A DNA stretch of 64,000 bases. Origin: Sepiola atlantica (lineage: Eukaryota > Mollusca > Cephalopoda > Sepiida > Sepiolidae). The position numbers and the translations under genes were made by a program. The notes under the pieces are model-generated. The model worked only from the letters and a program-made list of their open reading frames with translations. It made no database searches and was not told the origin of the DNA. The stretch's first letter is position 1. The number at the start of each line of letters is the position of its first letter. Positions 13,822-26,450 of the stretch are shown here, piece by piece. The DNA lies in the NCBI GenBank assembly GCA_963556195.1, contig OY744532.1:79853734-79917733 (forward strand), in the 5' to 3' direction.

Positions 13822-14149
13822 TCTCCTATATAAAGGCCAGTTGTCTGTATGTTTGTCTGTTTGTTTGTTTGTTTGTTTGTTTGTATGTCCAGATACTCCT
13901 CCGAGAGTACCCAACAAACAGTCACACGGTTGACATAATTATAACCGGCCAGCCCCGGGACGTATAATATCTAAGAACCGGAAAAAAAAATGGACTCTTC
14001 GAGGGTCGACTGAGCACTTTTCTCCAATGGGGGGGTGCCTTTTTCCTCGATTTTCAACGTTGTTTAGTACTAATTTGAGAAAAAAACAAAGAATTTGAGA
14101 AATAATGCACCGTCATGATTTTAACAGGAAATGACGTCAGAGGAAATCC

Positions 14150-14425
14150 CTAACGGCTCTTTTTTGAACATGAGTTTATAGTGAAGCAAGTGTTGCTTAA
14201 TCACAAACGGCACTTTTTTTGAACACGAGTCCATAGTCAAGCATGGGTTGCTTACTTACTAACGGCACTTTTTTGAACATGAGTCCATAGTGATGCAAGG
14301 GTTGCTTAACTCCTAACAGCACTTTTTGATACATGCGTTTATAGTGACGCAAGTGTTGTTTAATCAATAACGGCACTTTTTTTAACATGAGTTCATAGTG
14401 AAGCAAGGGTTGCTTAATCCTAACC
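14150..14425. repeat. ~54-bp tandem repeat, copy 1 first block
   Basis: About five units of 54-55 bp. Each has ACGGCACTTTTTTGAACATG, then AGT(T/C)(T/C)ATAGTGA(A/C)GCAAG, then GGTTGCTTAAT. A minus-strand open frame (14,197-14,427) simply follows the units. Confidence 0.85.
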
Positions 14426-14617
14426 ACATTTTTTCTGTTGACATGATAACATCCTCCTAGGTATTACCTCCTCCTTTTTGAGAGGTGTGAAGTTAGTGTA
14501 GTATCAGTAAAATTAAAGTAATAAATAATTATGCTCCCCCACTGTTTTCACTAATATTTGTATGCTCCCCCATTGTTTTCACTAATATTTCTATACATAT
14601 TGTATACATATTGAAAA

Positions 14618-14940
14618 CTTGGGGTGGGTGTGGGGGGTGTCGGCATTCGCCGGTGTGAGCGCCTCAGGAGAAATTTGGGGAAGAGGGGGGGGGTATCGGC
14701 ATTCGGCGGTGGGGCGCCTCAGGCGAAATCTGGGGAGGGTGAGTGTCGGCATTCGGCGGTGGGGCGCCTCCAGCGAAATTCGGGGAGGAGTGTCGGCATT
14801 CGCCAGTATGAGTGCCTCAGGCCGAATTTGGGGGAGTGTCGGCATTCGCCGGTGTGAGCGACTCGGGCCGAATTTGGTGGAGTGTCGGCATTCGCCGGTG
14901 GTGCGCCTCAGGCCAAATTTGGAGATGGGGGATTGTCGGC
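14618..14940. repeat. ~48-bp GC-rich tandem repeat, copy 1
   Basis: Six to seven units, each with GTGTCGGCATTCGCCGGTG, then GCGCCTCAGGC and (C/G)(G/A)AATTTGGGG. This is the most GC-rich module of the Helitron and stands out from its AT-rich surroundings. Open frames on both strands are repeat read-throughs. Confidence 0.85.
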
Positions 14941-14984
14941 ATAATGCAAAGTCACGATTTTAGCAGGAAATGACGTCAGAGGAA

Positions 14985-15262
14985 ATCCCTAACGGCACTG
15001 TTTTTGAACATGAGTTTATAGTGAAGCACGGGTTGCCTTATCCCAACGAAACATAAGTTTTTATTGAAGCAACTGTTGCTTAATCCCTAACGGCATTTTT
15101 TTGAACATGAGTCCATAGTGAAGCAAGGGTTGCTTAATTCCTAACGGCACTTTTTTGAACATGAATCCACAGTGAAGCCAGGGTTGCTTAATCAATAACG
15201 GCACTTTTTTGAACACGAGTTTGTAGTGAAGCCAGGGTTGCTTAATCCTAACTGCATTTCTT
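14985..15262. repeat. ~54-bp tandem repeat, copy 1 second block
   Basis: About five units of the 54-bp family recur after the GC-rich block, including one diverged unit near 15,040-15,070. Confidence 0.85.
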
Positions 15263-15344
15263 CTGTTGACATGATATCATCCTCCCAGGTATAACCTCCT
15301 TCTTTTTGAGAGGTGTGAAGTTAGTGTAGTATCAGTAAAATTAA

Positions 15345-15965
15345 AGTAATAAATAATTATGCTCCACCATTGTTTTCACTAATATTTGTATACATATTAA
15401 ATAACGTCTCAATAAGTAAAGAAAGAAGAAAAATAATTATGCTCCACCATTGTTTTCACTAATATTTGTATACATATTAAATAACGTCTCAATAAGTAAA
15501 GTAAGAAGAAAAATAATTATGCTCCACCATTGTTTTCACTAATATTTGTATACATATGATATAACGTCTTAATAAGTAAAGTAAGAAGAAAAATAATTAT
15601 GCTCCACCACTGTTTTCACTAAAATGTGTATACATATTTAATAACGTCTCAATATGTAAAGTAAGAAGAAATATAATTATGCTCCGCCATTGTTTTCACT
15701 AATATTTGAATACATGTTAAATAACGTCTCAATAAGTAAAGTAAAAAGAGAAATAATTATGCTCCGCCACTGTTTTCACTAATATTTGTATACATATTAA
15801 ATAACGTCTCAATAAGTAAAGATAGAAGAAAAATAATTATGCTCCACCATTGTGTTCACTTATATTTTTATACATGTTAAATAACGTCTCAATAAGTAAA
15901 GTAAAAAGAGAAATAATTATGCTCCACCATTTGTTTCACTAATATTTGTATACATGTTAAATAAC
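15345..15965. repeat. 80-bp tandem repeat, copy 1 (8 units)
   Basis: GCTCC(A/G)CCA starts recur at exactly 80-bp spacing (15,361, 15,441, 15,521, 15,601, 15,681, 15,761, 15,841, 15,921). Each unit contains TTGTTTTCACTAATATTTG and TTAAATAACGTCTCAATA. The unit is AT-rich and well conserved. Confidence 0.95.
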
Positions 15966-18900
15966 ATTTTTTTGTTTTGAACTCAAAATATTTCTCAGGG
16001 TTGGGGGAGAGTAAAAAATTAGGGGGCTGGAGAGATTTAGGGGTCGGGCAAAATTTTAGGGGTCAGGACGAACTTTTTAGGGGTCAGGCCAAATTTTTTT
16101 GTTTTTTTTTGTTTTGAAGTCAAAATATATCTCATGGTTGTAAGAGAGTGAAAAATTAGGGGGCTGGAGAGATTTAGGGGTCGGGGAAAATTTTAGGGGT
16201 CAGGACGAACTTTTTAGGGGTCAGGCCAAATTTTTTTGTTTTTTTTTGTTTTGAAGTCAAAATATATCTCATGGTTGGGGGAGAGTGAAAAATTAGGGGG
16301 CTGGAGAGATTTAGGGGTCGGGGAAAATTTTAGGGGTCAGGCCGAACTTTTTAGGGGTCAGGCCAAATTTTTTTTGTTTTTTTTGTTTTGAAGTCAAAAT
16401 ATATCTCATGGTTGTAAGAGAGTGAAAAATTAGGGGGCTGGAGAGATTTAGGGGTCGGGGAAAATTTCAGGGGTCAAGACGAACTTTTTAGGGGTCAGGC
16501 CAAATTTTTTTGTTTTTTTTTTGTTTTGAAGTCAAAATATTTCTCAGGGTTGGGGGAGAGTGAAAAATTAGGGGGCTGGAGAGATTTAGGGGTCGGGCAA
16601 AATTTTAGGGGTCAGGACGAACTTTTTAGGGGTCAGGCCAAATTTTTTTGTTTTTTTTTGTTTTGAAGTCAAAATATATCTCATGGTTGTAAGAGAGTGA
16701 AAAATTAGGGGGCTGGAGAGATTTAGGGGTCGGGGAAAATTTTAGGGGTCAGGACGAACTTTTTAGGGGTCAGGCCAAATTTTTTTCTTTTTTTTTTTTT
16801 TTTTTGTTTTGAAGTCAAAATATTTCTCAGGGTCGGGGGAGAGTGCAAAATTAGGGGGCTGGAGAGATTTAGGGGTCCGGGAAAATTTTAGGGGTCAGGA
16901 CGAACTTTTTAGGGGTCAGGCCAAATTTTTTTGTTTTTTTTTTGTTTTGAACTGAAAATATTTCTCAGGGTTGGGGGAGAGTGAAAAATTAGGGGGCTGG
17001 AGAGATTTAGGGGTCGGGGAAAATTTTAGGGGTCAGGACGAACTTTTTAGGGGTCAGGCCAAATTTTTTTGTTTTTTTTTGTTTTGAAGTCAAAATATTT
17101 CTCATGGTTGGAGGAGAGTGAAAAATTAGGGGGCTGGAGAGATTTAGGGGTCGGGGAAAATTTTAGGGGTCAGGACGAACTTTTAAGGGGTCAGGCCAAA
17201 TTTTTTTTTTATTTATTTGTTTTGAAGTCAAAATATATCTCATGGGTGGGGGAGAGTGAAAAATTAGGGGGCTGGAGAGATTTAGGGGTCGGGGAAAATT
17301 TTAGGGGTCAGGACGAACTTTTTAGGGGTCAGACCAAATTTTTTTGTTTTTTTTTGTTTTGAAGTCAAAATATATCTAATGGTTGTAAGAGAGTGAAAAA
17401 TTAGGAGGCTGGAGAGATTTAGGGGTTGGGGAAAATTTTAGGGGTCAAGACGAACTTTTTAGGGGTCAGGCCAAATTTTTGTTTTTTTTTGTTGTTTTTT
17501 TGTTTTGAAGTCAAAATATTTCTCAGGGTTGGGGGAGAGTGCAAAATTAGGGGGCTGGAGAGATTTAGGGGTCCGGGAAAATTTTAGGGGTCAGGACAAA
17601 CTTTTTAGGGGTCAGGCCAAATTTTTTTGTTTTTTTTTGTTTTGAAGTCAAAATAGTTCTCATGGTTGGAAGAGAGTGAAAAATTAGGGGGCTGGAGAGA
17701 TTTAGGGGTCGGGGAAAATTTTAGGGGTCAGGACGACCTTTTTAGGGGTCAGGCCAAATTTTTTTGTTTTTTTTTGTTTTGAAGTCAAAATATATCTCAT
17801 GGTTGGGGGAGAGTGCAAAATTAGGGGACTGGAGAGATTTAGGGGTCGGGGAAAATTTTAGGGGTCAGGACGAACTTTTTAGGGGTCAAGCCAAATTTTT
17901 TTTTTTTTTTTTTTCTTTGTTTTGAAGTCAAAATATTTCTCAGGGTTGGGGGAGAGTGCAAAATTAGGGGGCTGGAGAGATTTAGGGGTCGGGGAAAATT
18001 TTAGGGGTCAGGACGAACTTTTAAGGGGTCAGGCAAAATTTTTTTTTTTTTTTTGTTTTTTTTTGTTTTGAAGTCAAAATATTTCTCAGGGTTGGGGGAG
18101 AGTGCAAAATTAGGGGGCTGGAGAGATTTAGGGGTCCGGGAAAATTTTAGGGGTCAGGCAGAACTTTTTAGGGGTCAGGCCAAATTTTTTTGTTTTTTTT
18201 CGTTTTGAACTGAAAATATTTCTCAGGGTTGGGGGAGAGTAAAAAATTAGGGGGCTGGAGAGATTTAGGGGTCGAGGAAAATTTTAGGGGTCAGGACGAA
18301 CTTTTTAGGGGTCAGGCCAAATTTTTTTGTTTTTTTTTTTGGTTTTGAACTCAAAATATTTCTCATGGTTGGGGGAGAGTGAAAAATTAGGGGGCTGGAC
18401 AGATTTAGGGGTCGGGAAAATTTTAGGGGTCAGGACGAACTTTTTAGGGGTCAGGCCAAATTTTTTTGTTTTTTTTTGTTTTGAACTCAAAATAATCTCA
18501 TAGTTGGGGGAGAGTGAAAAATTAGGTGGCTGGAGAGATTCAGGGGTCGGGGATAATTTTAGGGGTCAGGACGAACTTTTTAGGGTTCAGTCCAAATCTT
18601 TTTCTTTTTTTTTGGTTTTGAACTCAAAATATTTCTCAGGGTTGGGGGAGAGGTAACAATTAGGGGGCTGGAGAGATTTAGGGGTCGGGGAAAATTTTAG
18701 GGGTCAGGCGGAACTTTTTAGGGGTCAGGCCAAATTTTTTTGTTAATTTTTGTTTTGAAGTCAAAATATTTCTCATGGTTGGGGGAGAGTGAAAAATTAG
18801 GGGGTTGGAGACATTTAGGGTCGGGAAAATTTTAGGGGTCAGGCGGAACTTTTTAGGGGTCAGGCCAAATTTTTTTGTTTTTTTTTTGTTTTGAAGTCAA

Positions 18901-20668
18901 AATATTTCTCATGGTTGGGAGAGAGTGAAAAATTAGATGCTGGAGAGATTTAGGGGACGGGGAAAATTTTAGGGGTCAGGACGAACTTTTTAGGGGTCAG
19001 GCCAAATTTTTTTGTTTTTTTTTGTTTTGAACTGAAAATATTTCTCAGGGTTGGGGGAGAGTGAAAAATTAGGGGGCTGGAGAGATTTAGGGGTCGGGGA
19101 AAATTTTAGGGGTCAGGACGAACTTTTTAGGGGTCAGGCCAAATTTTTTTCTTTTTTTTTGTTTTGAAGTCAAAATATATCTCATGGTTGTAAGAGAGTG
19201 AAAAATTAGGGGGCTGGAGAGATTTAGGGGTCCGGGAAAATTTTAGGGGTCAGGACGAACTTTTTAGGGGTCAGGCCAAATTTTTTTCTTTTCTTTTGTT
19301 TTTTTTTGTTTTGAAGTCAAAATATTTCTCAGGGTTGGGGGAGAGTGCAAAATTAGGGGACTGGAGAGATTTAAGGATCCGGGAAAATTTTAGGGGTCAG
19401 GACAAACTTTTTAGGGGTCAGGCCAAATTTTTTTGTTTTTTTTTGTTTTGAAGTCAAAATATTTCTCATGGTTGGAGGAGAGTGAAAAATTAGGGGCCTG
19501 GAGAGATTTAGGGGTCGGGGAAAATTTTAGGGGTCAGGACGAACTTTTTAGGGGTCAGGCCAAATTTTTTTGTTTTTTTTTGTTTTGAAGTCAAAATATA
19601 TCTCATGGGTGGGGGAGAGTGAAAAATTAGGGGGCTGGAGAGATTTAGGGGTCGGGGAAAATTTTAGGGGTCAGGACGAACTTTTTAGGGGTCAGGCCAA
19701 ATTTTTTTCTTTTTTTTTGTTTTTTTTTGTTTTGAAGTCAAAATATATCTCATGGTTGGGGGAAAGTGAAAAATTAGGGGGCTGGAGAGATTTAGGGGTC
19801 GGGCAAAATTTTAGGGGTCAGGACGAACTTTTTATGGGTCAGGCCAAATTTTTTTGTTTTTTTTTGTTTTTTTTTGTTTTGAAGTCAAAATATATCTCAT
19901 GGTTTGGGGAGAGTGAAAAGTTAGGGGGCTGGAGAGATTTAGGGGTCGGGGAAAATTTTAGGGGTCAGGCGGAACTTTTTAGGGGTCAGGCCAAATTTTT
20001 TTGTTTTTTTTGGTTTTGAACTCAAAATATTTTTCAGGGTTGGGGGAGTGTGAACAATTAGGGGGCTGGAGAGATTTAGGGGTCGGGGAAATTTTTAGGG
20101 GTCAGGACGAACTTTTTAGGGGTCAGGCCAAATTTTTTTCTTTTTTTTTGTTTTGAAGTCAAAATATATCTCATGGTTGTAAGAGAGTGAAAAATTAGGG
20201 GGCTGGAGAGATTCAGGGGTCGGGGAAAATTTTAGGGGTCAGGACGAACTTTTTAGGGTTCAGGCCAAATCTTTTTCTTTTTTTTTGGTTTTGAACTCAA
20301 AATATTTCTCAGGGTTGGGGGAGAGTGAACAATTAGGGGGCTGGAGAGATTTAGGGGTCGGGGAAAATTTTAGGGGTCAGGCGGAACTTTTTAGGGGTCA
20401 GGCCAAATTTTTTTGTTTATTTTTGTTTTCGAAGTCAAAATATTTCTCATGGTTGGGGGAGAGTGAAAAATTAGGGGGTTGGAGACATTTAGGGTCGGGA
20501 AAATTTTAGGGGTCAGACGGAACTTTTTAGGGGTCAGGCCAAATTTTTTTGTTTTGAAGTCAAAATATTTCTCATGGTTGGGGGAGAGTGAAAAATTAGA
20601 GGCTGGAGAGATTTAGGGGACGGGGAAAATTTTAGGGGTCAGGCCAAATTTTTTAGGGTCTGCCCAAA
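15966..20668. repeat. ~137-bp G-rich satellite, copy 1 (~34 units)
   Basis: Each unit has a T-rich spacer, then TTTTGAAGTCAAAATATTTC, a GGGTTGGGGGAGAGTG block, GGGGGCTGGAGAGATTTAG, GGGTCGGGGAAAATTTTAG, and two more AGGGGTCAGG blocks. Spacing is 136-138 bp, varying with poly-T length. When the length is a multiple of three, an open frame crosses one to three units. That frame breaks irregularly, so it is not a gene. Confidence 0.95.
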
Positions 20669-20669
20669 T

Positions 20670-21885
20670 TTAAGGGGGGCCATATGTCTGTATTTAGCTT
20701 CCACACCGGGGCGGCGATAGGTACTTATTTAGCATTCAGCAGTGGTGATAGGTACTTATATAGCATGTGCACATGGGCGGTAATAAGTACGTATATAGTA
20801 TGCACACCGGGGCAGTGATAGGTATGTATTTAGCATGCGCACTGAGGAAGCAATCGGTTCATATATAGCACGCGCACCAGGGCGGCGATATGTACGTATA
20901 TAGCACGCGCACAGGGGTGGCAGAAGGTACATATTTAAAATTCACACCGGGCGGCGAAAGGTACATATTTAAAATTCACACCGGGGCGGCGATAGGTACG
21001 TATTTTGCATTCACACCGGGGCGGCGATAGGTATGTATTTAGCATTCACACCGGGGCAGCGATAGTTATGTATTTAGCATTCGCACCGGGGCAGTGATAT
21101 GTACGTATTTAGCTTCCGCACCGGGGCGGCGATAGGTACGTATTTAGAATTCACACCGGGGCGGCAATAGGTACGTATTTTGAATTCACACCGGGGCGGC
21201 GATAGGTATGTATTTAGCATTCGCACCGGGGCGGCGATATGTACGTATTTAGCTTCCACACCAGGGCGGCGATAGGTACGTATTCAGAATTCAGGGGTGG
21301 CGATAGCTACGTATATAGCATGTACACACGGGCAGCAATAAGTACGTACATAGCATGCGCTCTGCGGCGGCGATCAGTACATATATTGCATGCGTACCGG
21401 GGCGGCGAAAGGTATGTATTTCGCATTCGCACCGTAGTGGTGATAGGTACGTATTTAGCATTCGCACTGGGGCGGCTATAGGTACGTATTTAGCATTCGC
21501 ACCAGGGCGGCTATAGGTACGTATTTAGCATTCGCACTGGGCCGGCGATAGGTACGTATTTAGCATTCACACCAAAGCGGCAATATGTACATATTAATTA
21601 TTCGCACTAGGGCAGTGATAGGTACTTATGTAGCATGCACACCGGAGCGCAATTGGTATGTATTTAGCATTCACACCGGGGCAACGATAGGTACTATTTA
21701 GCATTCGCGCTGGGGCGGCGATAGGTACTTAAATAGTATCTGCACCAGGGCGGCGATAGGTACGTATATAGTATGTGCACTGGGGCGGCGATAGGTACGT
21801 ATATAGTATGCGCACCAGGGTGATGATAGATACGTATATAGTATGAACAGCGGGGTGGAGATAAGTACCTATATAGAAGGCGCAG
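20670..21885. repeat. 35-bp minisatellite, copy 1 (~35 units)
   Basis: The unit is GCATTCACACCGGGGCGG, then CGATAGGTACGTATTTA. Exact 35-bp spacing is seen, for example, from 21,007 to 21,042. Two subtypes alternate in blocks: one with TATTTAGCATTC and one with TATATAGCACGCGC or TATATAGTATGC. All units are contiguous, with no spacers. Confidence 0.95.
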
Positions 21886-22152
21886 ATAGAGGTGTTACTT
21901 TTTATAGAAATATGTCATACTATTACCCTGGGCAATAGGAGAAATGGTGGGGAAGAAACAGCTTTTGCAAAAGGCAAAATTAGAAAGTAGCGGCGAAATG
22001 GGGCGACCAGGAAAGAGAAAGGTAGCAGATAAAGAGACGGCTATAGAGAGAGGGGGCGGACATAGAAGTTTGAATATAAAGATGTTACACACACGATCTT
22101 TCTTCAAATATATGTTTTTATGACCCCGAGCAACGCCGGGTAGCCCCGCTAG
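21886..22152 (+). mobile_element. Helitron 3' tail, copy 1
   Basis: The tail is unique sequence of about 265 bp, shared nearly base for base by copies 1, 2, 5 and 6. It ends in ATATATGTTTTTATGACC, a short GC hairpin and CCCCGCTAG. A minus-strand open frame (21,895-22,107) is conserved among the copies, but only because the DNA is nearly identical. Confidence 0.85.
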
Positions 22153-22865
22153 TCTATTATATAAAGGGCAGTTGTCTGTATGTCTGTCTGTCTGTCTGTC
22201 TGTTTGTTTGTATGTCCAGATACTCCTCCGAGAGTACCCAACAAACAGTCACACGGTTGACATCATCATGACCGGCCAGCCCCGGGACGTGTAATATCTC
22301 AGAACTGGAAATAGAAATTGACTCTTTGGGGGTCGACTGATCACTTTTCTCCAATGGGGGTGTGGTTTTTTCCTCGATTTTCAACGTTGTTTAGTACTAA
22401 TTTGAGAAAAAACAATGCTATCATGTATTATTTTAGAAATATGCAAAGTCACGCTTTTATTAAACAGGAAATGACGTCAGAGGAAAAGAGTGTAGGGAAG
22501 AAAATCCCTCACACTAAAACTCTTCTTTCCCTCTCACTCCCACCCTTTCTACCTTCCCTTCCTCCCCTATACCCGTTATGTTGTTATGATACCACCCTCC
22601 TAGGCATTACCTCCTCCTTTTTTAGAGTTGTGGAGATAGTGCGGCGGTGTGACTGCTTCAGGTCAAATTAGGGGGGGGGGGCGGCATTCGCCAAATTTGG
22701 GGGAGCGGCGCGTCAGGCGAAATTTGGGGAGGGGGGAGTGTCGGAAAAAAAAATTGACTCTTCGGGGGGGGGGGCTTTTTCCATCACTTTTCAACGTTGT
22801 TTAGTACTAATTTGAGAAAAAAACAATGCTATCATCGTCACGCTTTTAACAGGAAATGACGTCAG

Positions 22866-23040
22866 AGGAAATCCCTAACGGCACTTTTTTGAACATGAGT
22901 TTATAGTGAAGCAAGGGTTGCTTAACTACTAACGGCATTTTTTGAAACATGCGTTTATAGTGACGCAAGTGTTGTTTAATCAATAACGGCACTTTTTTGA
23001 ACATGAGTTTATAGTGAAGCAAGAGTTGCTTATTCTAACC
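22866..23040. repeat. ~54-bp tandem repeat, copy 2
   Basis: Three to four units only, with the same ACGGCACTTTTTTGAACATG signature. Confidence 0.8.
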
Positions 23041-23129
23041 GCATTTCTTCTGTTGACATGATACCATCCTCCCAGGTATTACCTCCTCCTTTTTGAGAGG
23101 TGTGAAGTTAGTGTATTATCAGTAAAATT

Positions 23130-23668
23130 AAAGTAATAAATAATTATGCACCACCATTGTTTTCACTAATATTTGTATACATATTAAATAACGTCTAAAT
23201 AAGTAAAGTAAGAAGAGAAAAATTATGCTCCGCCATTGTTTTCACTAATATTTGTATACATGTTAAATAACGTGTCAATAAGTAAAGTAAGACGAGAAAT
23301 AATTATGCTCCGCCATTGTTTTCACTTATATTTGTACACATGTTAAATAACGTCTCAATATATAAAGTAAGAAGAGAAATAATTATGCTCCACCGCTGTT
23401 TTCACTAATATTTGTATACATATTAAATAACGTCTCAATAAGTAAAGTAAGAAGAAAAATAATTATGCTCCACCACTGTTTTCACTAATATTTGTATACA
23501 TATTAAATAACGTCTAAATAAGTAAAGTAAGAAGAAAATAAATATGCTCCGCCATTGTTTTCACTAATATTTGTATACATATTAAATAACGTCTGAATAA
23601 GTAAAGTAAAAAGAGAAATAATTATGCTCCGGCATTGTTTTCACTAATATTTGTATACATGTTAAATA
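23130..23668. repeat. 80-bp tandem repeat, copy 2 (~7 units)
   Basis: Units carry GCTCC(G/A)CCATTGTTTTCAC with about 80-bp spacing. The array passes straight into the first 137-bp unit through TTAAATAACATTTTTTTG, the same transition as in copy 1. Confidence 0.9.
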
Positions 23669-25165
23669 ACATTTTTTTGTTTTGAACTCAAAATATTTCT
23701 CAGGGTTGGGGGAGAGTGAAAAATTAGGGGGCTGGAGAGATTTAGGGGTCGGGGAAAATTTTAGGGGTCAGGACGAACTTTTTAGGGGTCAGGCAAAATT
23801 TTTTTCTTTTTTTTTGGTTTTGAAGTCAAAATATTTTTCATGGTTGGGGTAGAGTGAAAAATTAGGGGGCTGGAGAGATTTAGGGGTCGGGGAAAATTTT
23901 AGGGGTCAGGACGAACTTTTTAGGGGTCAGGCAAAATTTTTTTCTTTTTTTTTGGTTTTGAACTCAAAATATTTTTCATGGTTGGGGTAGAGTGAAAAAT
24001 TAGGGGGCTGGAGAGATTTAGGGGTCGGGGAAAATTTTAGGGGTCAGGACGAACTTTTTAGGGGTCAGGCCAAATTTTTTTCTTTTTTTTGGTTTTGAAC
24101 TGAAAATATTTCTCAGGGTTGGGTGAGAGTGAAAAATTAAGGGGCTGGAGAGATTTAGGGGTCGGGGAAAATTTTAGGGGTCAGGACGAACTTTTTAGGG
24201 GTCAGGCCAAATTTTTTTCTTTTTTTTGGTTTTGAACTGAAAATATTTCTCAGGGTTGGGTGAGAGTGAAAAATTAAGGGGCTGGAGAGATTTAGGGGTC
24301 GGGGAAAATTTTAGGGGTCAGGACGAACTTTTTAGGGGTCAGGCCAAATTTTTTTTTTTTTTTGTTTTGAAGTCAAAATATTTCTCATGGTTGGGGAGAG
24401 TGAAAAATTAGGGGGCTGGAGAGATTTAGGGGTCGGGGAAAATTTTAGGGGTCAGGACGAACTTTTTAGGGGTCAGGCCAAATTTTTTTGTTTTTTTTTG
24501 TTTTGAACTCAAAATATTTCTCATGGTTGGGGGAGAGTGAAAAATTAGGGGATCTGGAGAAATTTAGGGGTCGGGGAAAATTTTAGGGGTCAGGACGAAC
24601 TTTTTAGGGGTCAGGCCAAATTTTTTTGTTTTTTTTTGTTTTGAACTAAAAATATTTCTCAGGGTTGGGGGAGAGTGAAAAATTAGGGGGCTGGAGAGAT
24701 TTAGGGGTCGGGGAAAATTTTAGGGGTCAGGACGAACTTTTTAGGGGTCAGACAAAATTTTTTTCTTTTTTTTTGGTTTTGAACTCAAAATATTTCTCAG
24801 GGTTGGGGGAGAGTGAAAAATTAGGGCGCTGGAGAGATTTAGGGGTCGGGGAAAATTTTAGGGGTCAGGCGGAACTTTTTAGGGGGCAGGCCAAATTTTT
24901 TTGTTGTTTTTGGTTTTGAACTCAAAATATTTCTCAGGGTTAGGAGAGAGTGAAAAATTAGGGGGCTGGAGAGATTTAGGGGTCGGGGAAAATTTTAGGG
25001 GTCAGGACGAACTTTTTAGGGGTCAGGCAAAATTTTTTTTGTTTTTTTTTGTTTTGAAGTCAAAATATTTCTCATGGTTGGGGGAGAGTTTAAAATTAGG
25101 GGCTGGAGAGATTTAGGAGTCGGGGAAAATTTTAGGGGTTAGGCTAAATTTTTTAGGGGTCCGCC
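23669..25165. repeat. ~137-bp G-rich satellite, copy 2 (~11 units)
   Basis: A shorter array of the same family. Pairs of neighbouring units are nearly identical (for example 24,085-24,225 and 24,226-24,350), which shows recent local duplication. Confidence 0.95.
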
Positions 25166-26450
25166 TAAATTTAGGGGCCGCGATATGTACGTATTTAGCT
25201 TCCACACCGGGGCGGCGATAGGTACTTATTTAGCATTCAGCGGTGGTGATAGGTACTTATATAGCGTGTGCACATGGGCGGTAATAAGTACATATATAGT
25301 ATGCGCACCGGGGCAGTGATAAGTATGTATTTAGCATGCGCACTGAGGCAGCGATCAGTTAATATATAGCACGCGCACCGGGGCGGCGATAGGTACGTAT
25401 ATAGCACGCGCACAGGGGCGGCGAAAGGTACATATTTAAAATTCACACCAGGGCGGCGAAAGGTACATATTTAGAATTCACACCGGGGCGGCGATAGGTA
25501 CGTATTTAGCATTCACACCGGGGCGGCGAGAGGTATGTATTTAGCATTCACACCAATGCACCGATAGGTATGTATTTAGCATTCGCACCGGGGTGGCGAT
25601 ATGTACGTATTTAGCTTCCGCACCGGGGCGGCGATAGGTACGTATTTAGAATTCACACCGGGGCGGCGATAGGTACGTATTTAGAATTCATACCGGGGCG
25701 GCGATAGGTATGTATTTAGCATTCGCAACGAGGCGGCGATATGTACGTATTTAGCTTCCACACCAGGGCGGCGATAGGTACGTATTCAGAATTCAGGGGT
25801 GCGATAGCTACGTATATAGCATGTACACGTGGGCAGCAATAAGTACGTACCTAGCATGCGCTCTGCGGCGGCGATCAGTACATATATAGCACGCGCACCG
25901 GGGAGGCGAAAGGTATGTATTTCGCATTCGCACCGTGGTGGTGATAGGTACGTATTTAGCATTCGCACTGGGGCGGCTATAGGTACGTATTTAGCATTCG
26001 CACCAGGGCGGCTATAGGTACGTATTTAGCATTCGCACTGGGCCGGCGATAGGTACATATTTAGCATTCACACCAAAGCGGCAATATGTACATATTAATT
26101 ATTCGCACTAGGGCAGCGATAGGTACTTATGTAGCATGCACACCGGGGCGCAATTGGTATGTCTTTAGTATTCGCACTAGGACAGCGATAGGTACTTATG
26201 TAGCATGCACACCGGGGCGCAATAGGTATGTATTTAGCATTCACACCGGGGCAACGATAGGTACTATTTAGCATTCGCAACGGGGCGGCGATAGGTACTT
26301 AAATAGTATCTGCACCGGGGCGGCGATAGGTACGTATATAGTATGTGCACTGGGGCGGCGATAGGTACGTATATAGTATGCGCACCGGGGTGATGATAGA
26401 TACGTATATAGTATGAACACCGGGGTGGAGATAAGTACCTATATAGAAGG
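25166..26450. repeat. 35-bp minisatellite, copy 2 (~37 units)
   Basis: The order of unit variants follows that of copy 1 almost unit by unit, including the short unit near 25,790. The copies therefore share descent as whole arrays rather than expanding independently. Confidence 0.95.

Larger units (their letters stand above)
13822..22152 (+). mobile_element. Non-autonomous Helitron copy 1 (8.3 kb)
   Basis: The copy starts with TCTCCTATATAAAGG and ends with CTAG at 22,149-22,152. Just before the end is a short hairpin (ACCCCG..CGGGT around AGCAACGC), the standard layout of a Helitron 3' end. It has no TIRs or target duplication. Module order is: 5' end with (TGTT/TGTC)n, TGACGTCA box (14,132), 54-bp repeats, 48-bp repeats, second TGACGTCA box (14,971), 54-bp repeats, 80-bp repeats, 137-bp repeats, 35-bp repeats, tail. 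No Rep or helicase open frame is present, so any mobility would need enzymes supplied in trans. The next copy begins at the following base. Confidence 0.85.

Noticed and set aside
14591..14963. Overlapping open frames in the 48-bp GC-rich repeats (also at 27.4, 28.0 and 32.9 kb)
   Set aside because: Frames occur on both strands at once and follow the repeat period; they are composition effects.
17069..17362. Repeated open frames starting MFFFVLKSKYFSW across the 137-bp satellite
   Set aside because: The frame exists only because some units are multiples of three. It breaks wherever the poly-T length changes and shows no domain.
15966..20668. Telomeric (TTAGGG)n repeat
   Set aside because: TTAGGGG motifs occur at spaced positions in a 137-bp unit, not as a hexamer array.
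20670..21885. 35-bp arrays as a CRISPR-like array
   Set aside because: Units are contiguous with no unique spacers, the genome is eukaryotic-looking, and no cas genes occur.
21895..22107. Minus-strand frame conserved in all Helitron tails
   Set aside because: Conservation is at the DNA level between recent copies; length and start vary and no domain is visible.
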